From NCBI GenBank assembly GCA_002435785.1, contig DIUC01000035.1, forward strand, positions 1 through 64,000: a stretch of 64,000 nt of DNA, written 5' to 3'. Each line of letters opens with the position of its first letter. The first letter of the stretch is position 1. Positions 59,709 through 64,000 of this stretch are shown piece by piece. Made by a program: the position numbers and the translations under genes. The notes below the pieces were generated by a model that ran no database searches, was not told where the DNA came from, and was given only the letters and a program-made list of their open reading frames with translations. The stretch comes from Saprospiraceae bacterium UBA6168 (GTDB taxonomy: Bacteria; Bacteroidota; Bacteroidia; Chitinophagales; Saprospiraceae).

Positions 59709-59746
59709 AAAAAAGGCGGCTGGGCATCTTGCCCGCCGCCTTTTTT
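59709..59746. terminator. Bidirectional terminator between fadD and rny
   Basis: AAAAAAGGCGGC, a bulged T, then GGGC pair with GCCC, GCCGCC and TTTTTT around a 5-nt loop. It serves fadD (plus) and rny (minus). Confidence 0.92.
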
Positions 59747-59763
59747 TTGCTTCACTCCGAGGA

Positions 59764-61413
59764 TTAACGTGCGAACTGCACCGCCCGTTTCTCCCGAATC
59801 ACAGTTACTTTTATTTGCCCGGGGTATTGCATTTCCCCTTGTATTTTCTGCGAAATCATGAAAGCGAGGTCGTCGGCGTAGGCATCTGTGACCTTTTCGG
59901 CCTCCACGATGACCCGAAGCTCACGGCCTGCCTGCATGGCAAATGCCTTGGAAACGCCTTCGTGCGCCATGGCGATTTCTTCGAGCTCACCGATGCGCTT
60001 GAGGTAGCTCTCCAGGATTTCACGCCGGGCACCGGGCCTTGCGCCAGAGATGGCGTCGCAAGCCTGTGTGAGTGGGGAGATGATGTTGTTCATCTCGATT
60101 TCGTCGTGGTGAGCACCAACAGCGTTACAAATTATCTCGTTCTCGCCATACTTCTCGCAAATCTGCATACCCACAATGGCGTGCGAGAGTTCGGTTTCCT
60201 CTTCGGCTACCTTCCCGATGTCGTGTAGTAGGCCAGCTCGTTTTGCCAGTTTGGCTTGTTTTGGGCTGAGTCCCAGTTCGGCAGCCATAATGCCGCAAAG
60301 GTTGGCAGTCTCGATGGAGTGCTTGAGCAGGTTCTGGCCATAGGAGGAGCGGAAGCGCATGCGGCCCACCATTTTTATCAAGTAGGTGTTGAGGCCGTGG
60401 ATGCCCAGTTCAATGACCGTTCGTTCGCCGATTTCGACGATTTGCTCGTCAAGCTGTTTGCGGGTCTTGGCCACCACCTCCTCTATCCGGGCGGGGTGGA
60501 TGCGGCCATCGGTCACGAGTTTTTTCAGGGCAAGGCGGGCTATCTCCCGGCGTATCGGGTCGAAGCTGGAAATGACGATGGCCTCCGGCGTATCGTCCAC
60601 CACGATTTCGGCACCAGTGGCAGCCTCGAGTGCCCGGATGTTCCGGCCTTCCCGGCCAATGATTTGGCCCTTCATGTCGTCGGAATCAAGTGGGAACACC
60701 GAGACGGTGTTCTCGATGGTGTATTCCGAGGCCATGCGCTGGATGGTCTGGATGATGATTTTCTTTGATTCCTTGTTGGCGTCGAGTTTGGCCTGAGTGA
60801 TGGTATCCTTCACGAGTGCCATGGCCTCGGTCTCAGCCTTGCCTTTGATGGCGCGCAGGAGTTCTTCTTTAGCCTCAGTTTGAGTAAGGCGGGAGATGCC
60901 TTCGAGGGCCTTTATGCGTTCTTCGTTGGCTGCTTCGAGTTCTTCCTTGCGCTTGGCCACCACCTTAAGCTGCTTGTCGAGATTTTCCCGAACGGCGTTG
61001 TTCTCCGCTACTTTTTGCTCGAAATCGGCGTCCCTTGCGTCCAGTTCCTTGGCCCTGTTTTTTAGTTTGTCCTCCGCCGATTGGAGGTCTTTTTCTAGGC
61101 TCCGTATTTCCAGTTCCCGCTCTTTTACGGCGACCATTTTCTCGGCTTTTTCCTTGTCGAAGTCGGCCCGCATGGAGTTGAAGCGGTCTTTCGCTTCTTG
61201 CACCTTGCGCTGTTTGATGGTCTCGTTCTTCGACTCCGCTTCTTCGAGGATGCGCTTGGCGGTGTCTTGCGCCTTCTTGATTTCTTGGTCGGTTTTTGCG
61301 TTTAGTTCGTCAAGCATCGCCTGCTTCTTGCTTTTCATGCCGGCTTGGATGACGAAGTACCCGACGACCAGCCCGACGACCAGCCCGATGGCCAGTCCGA
61401 TTCCTATTTCCAT
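59764..61413 (-). CDS. rny: Ribonuclease Y
   Basis: The 549-residue RNase Y has an N-terminal membrane helix (about 3-25), a long charged coiled coil (about 30-200), a KH domain (about 215-290; GQIIGREGRNIRALEAATGAEIVVDDTPEAIVISSF) and an HD domain with HDIGKVAEEETELSHAIVG. It starts mRNA decay at the membrane, the role RNase E plays in other bacteria. It is the last gene of the pheT operon. Confidence 0.95.
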   Translation of the reverse strand: MEIGIGLAIGLVVGLVVGYFVIQAGMKSKKQAMLDELNAKTDQEIKKAQDTAKRILEEAESKNETIKQRKVQEAKDRFNSMRADFDKEKAEKMVAVKERELEIRSLEKDLQSAEDKLKNRAKELDARDADFEQKVAENNAVRENLDKQLKVVAKRKEELEAANEERIKALEGISRLTQTEAKEELLRAIKGKAETEAMALVKDTITQAKLDANKESKKIIIQTIQRMASEYTIENTVSVFPLDSDDMKGQIIGREGRNIRALEAATGAEIVVDDTPEAIVISSFDPIRREIARLALKKLVTDGRIHPARIEEVVAKTRKQLDEQIVEIGERTVIELGIHGLNTYLIKMVGRMRFRSSYGQNLLKHSIETANLCGIMAAELGLSPKQAKLAKRAGLLHDIGKVAEEETELSHAIVGMQICEKYGENEIICNAVGAHHDEIEMNNIISPLTQACDAISGARPGARREILESYLKRIGELEEIAMAHEGVSKAFAMQAGRELRVIVEAEKVTDAYADDLAFMISQKIQGEMQYPGQIKVTVIREKRAVQFAR

Positions 61414-61559
61414 GATGTCAAAAGGTTAAAATAGTTACGAGGTTGCGTGGTTTTCCGGCTCAAATCCTCCGCAGCGCCTTGTTTGAGAGCAAACATGCGC
61501 CAACGCAGTTGTTGGGCCATCTAGCCATTTAACCAAAAAATATAACAACAGGAAAGACC

Positions 61560-61856
61560 TTAAGGCATCGCTTCATCAATAAGCGATTCTATGCGGGAAA
61601 GTTTTTCGGAAATAGCTGGCGAAGAAGCAGTCGTTTGGCTTGTGGCTTTGTGCAAATCCACCGCGTAGGCCAAGAGCGCCATAGCGAGGCAGTCTTGTTT
61701 CTCACGGTTTGCGTAGGCCAACTGAAATTTATTCACTTTTTCGTTGACCTCTTTCACTATCTGACGGATGACCGGCTCGTCATTCGCCTTTATTTTCAAA
61801 GGATATGGCCGCCCAGCAATCGTCACGGTCAGTTGTTTGCTATCTTGTTCTTCCAT
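61560..61856 (-). CDS. zapA: Cell division protein ZapA
   Basis: The 98-residue protein has the ZapA layout: an N-terminal globular part (LTVTIAGRPYPLKIKANDEPVIRQIVKEVNEKVNKF) and a C-terminal coiled coil. ZapA bundles FtsZ filaments at the Z ring. It lies 3 bases after the coiled-coil gene and 146 bases upstream of rny on the same strand. Confidence 0.88.
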   Translation of the reverse strand: MEEQDSKQLTVTIAGRPYPLKIKANDEPVIRQIVKEVNEKVNKFQLAYANREKQDCLAMALLAYAVDLHKATSQTTASSPAISEKLSRIESLIDEAMP

Positions 61857-61859
61857 ATC

Positions 61860-62150
61860 CTAAGCGTTTTGAAGCCACTCAATACATTTATCTATCTCGT
61901 TGATGTATTGGTCAATTTGCTTTCTCAACTTTTGGTTGCTTTCCGAATCGTCTCCCCGCTGCCCGGCCCATGCCTGCTGCGAGTTAGTTAATCTTTCTGT
62001 CAATTCGCCGATGCGCTCTTGCTGTGCTTCGAGATCGGCTTTCAGTTTATTATTTTCTATGGAAAGAACGGCGTTTTGCTGGCGCAAGGCGGTCATTACT
62101 TCGGCCAGTTGCCGTACTTTCTGTTCGATATTTTCGAGTTGTTGGGTCAT
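61860..62150 (-). CDS. Small coiled-coil protein, ZapB-like by position
   Basis: The 96-residue protein is almost entirely heptad coiled coil (QLENIEQKVRQLAEVMTALRQQNAVLSIENNKLKADLEAQQ). Its place between pheT and zapA is typical of Bacteroidota. Its length and composition recall ZapB, the ZapA partner, but the sequence is too simple to prove homology. Confidence 0.7.
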   Translation of the reverse strand: MTQQLENIEQKVRQLAEVMTALRQQNAVLSIENNKLKADLEAQQERIGELTERLTNSQQAWAGQRGDDSESNQKLRKQIDQYINEIDKCIEWLQNA

Positions 62151-62158
62151 GTGTTCAT

Positions 62159-64000
62159 TTAACGCCGTATCAGCGCTCCAAGTTTCCCTTCAAACGCCTC
62201 GATAAGTTGGCTCATCACGGCGTCCACCTCTTTATCCTGCAAGGTGCGGGTCGGATCTTCGAAGGTGAAGCTCATTGCGTAGGACTTTTTGCCCTCGCCA
62301 AGTTTCGTTTCATCTTCAAAGACATCGAACAAATTTATAGCTCCCAACAGCTTTTTACCAACTTTTTTGGCAACGGCGGCAAGGTCGCTAAATTTTACGG
62401 ATTTACCAATTACCAAGGCAAGGTCTCTGCGCACTGTAGGGAATTTGTTTAGCTCCGCAAAACTGATGGACTGCTTTTTGGCTGCTTGCAGCAACATATC
62501 CCAGTTCAAGTCGGCATAAAACACCTCGCCGCGCACGCCCATTTTCTTGCAAACCTTCGGCTGCACCTTCCCGAACACCACCAACTCCTGCGGCCCCCGG
62601 TGGTACTTGATGCCGTAGGCAAAAACATCGTCCTTCACCGCTGTCTCCTGAAACCCGCCGCCAACGCCGAGGCGGGCGAGCACACTGCCCACGAAAGACT
62701 TCAACGTGAAAAAATCAGCCGAAGCCTTCTCCTTGTTGCGCCAGCTTTCCGGCAATCGTTGGCCAGTGAGGAACAAAGCCAAGTGCTGAGGCTCTTTGTA
62801 TTTCAGATTTGCGATTGCGGACTGCGGATTGCAGCCCTCGGAATCCGAATTCCGCAATCCGTAATCCGCAATCGAATGGTAGGTTTTGCCGAATTCGAAA
62901 AGTTTGAGGTCACTCTGTTGTCGGTTCTGGTTGTTCACTACCGCTTCCAAGCCGCTGAACAGCATCGTGGGGCGCATGATGTCGAGCTGCACGTTGCTCG
63001 TGTTGTTCACAAAGACAAGTTCGCCTGCTTCCTTTGGCAAAATTTCTTTGTAAAACGTTGATTGCGAGAGCGATAGGCTCATCACCTCGTTGAAGCAGTT
63101 TGCTGCCAGGTAGTCCGCAATGGTGTTGCGCACGGCGTTCGGGTCGGGCTTCTCGCTGCTCACCATGCTGCTGCGGATTTGCGCAGGGGCAGGTACGTTG
63201 TCCAGTCCGAACACCCGAAGTATTTCCTCCACCACATCGGCGGGGCGTGTCACATCGGCTTTGTTCGTTGGAATGCTGGCGGTGAAAGATTCGCTCGTTT
63301 CCGCCACGATTTTCATCTCCAATGCCGTCAGGATTTCCTTAATTTTTTCCTTCGGAATTTCCACCCCGATGAGCCGACGGCAATAATCGTAAGTGACTTT
63401 AACTTTCTTATTTTCAATGGGGTGTGGATAAACGTCAACCACTTCCGAGGCGATCTCGCCACCAGCCAATTCCACTATCATGGCGGCTGCCCTTTGCAGC
63501 GCATAAACGCAAACGTTTGGGTCACTGCCTTTCTCAAACACCTTGGCGGCGTCCGTGCGCAGGTCGTGGCGGGTGCTGCTGCGGCGAATCCATTTTGCGT
63601 TGAAATGGGCGCTTTCGAGGAAGATGTTCTTCGTAGTTTCCTTCACGCCCGACCTCGCCCCGCCAAACACGCCGCCGATGCACATGGGCTTCGAGTCGCC
63701 ATCGCAAATCATCAGGTCGTGCTCGCTGAGGCTGCGCTCCCGGTCGTCGAGGCTTTGGAATTTGGTGCCTTCCGGCAATGTTTTCACGATGATTTTCTGC
63801 CCGGCGATTTCATCCAAATCAAAAGCATGGAGCGGCTGGCCAAGTTCGTGGAGGATGAAGTTGGTCACGTCCACGATGTTGCTGATGGGCCTCACACCGA
63901 CGGAGAGCAACCGTTTTTTCAGCCAATCCGGCGACTCGCCGATGGTCACGCCCTTGATGCTCACACCAGCGTAGCGGGGGCAAGCCTCCGTGTTTTCGAT
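62159..64000 (-). CDS. pheT: Phenylalanine--tRNA ligase beta subunit (partial, runs off the right edge)
   Basis: The visible 613 codons are the C-terminal part. The reading frame stays open to the window edge: the frame reads IENTEACPRYAGVSIKGVTIGE, the usual PheT editing-region start, so an internal GTG must not be taken as the start. It contains the B3/B4 editing domain (SIKGVTIGESPDWLKKRLLSVGVRPISNIVDVTNF), B5, the catalytic-like core and the C-terminal ferredoxin-like B8 domain. A word-repeat hairpin (62812-62874) is inserted in frame. Confidence 0.95.
   Translation of the reverse strand: MENTEACPRYAGVSIKGVTIGESPDWLKKRLLSVGVRPISNIVDVTNFILHELGQPLHAFDLDEIAGQKIIVKTLPEGTKFQSLDDRERSLSEHDLMICDGDSKPMCIGGVFGGARSGVKETTKNIFLESAHFNAKWIRRSSTRHDLRTDAAKVFEKGSDPNVCVYALQRAAAMIVELAGGEIASEVVDVYPHPIENKKVKVTYDYCRRLIGVEIPKEKIKEILTALEMKIVAETSESFTASIPTNKADVTRPADVVEEILRVFGLDNVPAPAQIRSSMVSSEKPDPNAVRNTIADYLAANCFNEVMSLSLSQSTFYKEILPKEAGELVFVNNTSNVQLDIMRPTMLFSGLEAVVNNQNRQQSDLKLFEFGKTYHSIADYGLRNSDSEGCNPQSAIANLKYKEPQHLALFLTGQRLPESWRNKEKASADFFTLKSFVGSVLARLGVGGGFQETAVKDDVFAYGIKYHRGPQELVVFGKVQPKVCKKMGVRGEVFYADLNWDMLLQAAKKQSISFAELNKFPTVRRDLALVIGKSVKFSDLAAVAKKVGKKLLGAINLFDVFEDETKLGEGKKSYAMSFTFEDPTRTLQDKEVDAVMSQLIEAFEGKLGALIRR
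62812..62874. repeat. GCGGATT-word inverted repeat inserted in pheT
   Basis: CGATTGCGGACTGCGGATTG (62812-62831) pairs with CAATCCGTAATCCGCAATCG (62855-62874) with two mismatches. It encodes a low-similarity segment in PheT (about SIADYGLRNSDSEGCNPQSA) without breaking the frame. Confidence 0.85.

Noticed and set aside
63962..63964. GTG near the right edge as the pheT start
   Set aside because: The reading frame and PheT similarity (EACPRYAG) continue to the window end, so this is internal.

Overview
The window looks like a chromosome segment of a Bacteroidota bacterium, most likely from the Saprospiria (Saprospiraceae/Lewinella/Haliscomenobacter-like). The support is a secreted subtilase with a type IX secretion (T9SS) C-terminal sorting domain, a PorE-like TPR/PD40/OmpA protein, a DUF4271 gene beside hemD, ZapA beside pheT and RNase Y, many -7 boxes of the form TAnnTTTG, and moderately high GC with few Shine-Dalgarno sites. 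No rRNA, tRNA, CRISPR array, integrase or transposase was recognised. pheT runs off the right edge.

Layout. 1-4.3 kb (minus): T9SS subtilase, LptF/LptG-type permease, and a tRNA-guanine transglycosylase whose three zinc cysteines are all serines. 4.5-8.2 kb: a 1229-residue lipoprotein joining cytochrome c, PA14, a sorbosone-dehydrogenase-like propeller and DUF1080. 8.2-14 kb: an accessory stretch with a 21-bp-period repeat array, two toxin-antitoxin pairs with related upstream modules, an AT-rich gene interrupted at a T10 tract, paaZ and a third toxin-antitoxin pair. 14-30 kb: core genes (LOG protein, DsbD with duplicated N domains, RecX, rhomboid, Ppx/GppA, ThrA, Rieske oxygenase, GcvT, HEAT-cyclophilin lipoprotein). 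30-40 kb: PBP1A, Dtd, a second 21-bp-period array, a cupin, a glycosyltransferase, two ECF-type sigma factors, an SDR and an esterase. 40-43.3 kb: ATP-grasp, class I glutamine amidotransferase and second ATP-grasp genes, a candidate pathway for an unknown amide or peptide metabolite. 43.6-49.5 kb: HemD, DUF4271, a two-component pair, a 663-bp gap holding a near-perfect sigma-54 promoter and two terminators, and HemW. 49.7-64 kb: NagZ/serine-hydrolase fusion, PorE-like protein, McrB-N-like orphan domain, phosphodiesterase, aminotransferase, FadD, and the pheT-zapB-like-zapA-rny operon.

The least explained features are non-coding. Two unrelated sequences form 21-bp-period arrays. Both sit between convergent genes, and both gaps are exactly 310 bp. 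Inverted repeats built from repeated 7-12 bp words lie in at least a dozen intergenic gaps; the same word families recur at separate loci and have entered the coding sequences of pheT and the NagZ-like gene. A sigma-54 promoter followed by a gene-poor stretch and a strong terminator suggests a regulated non-coding RNA.
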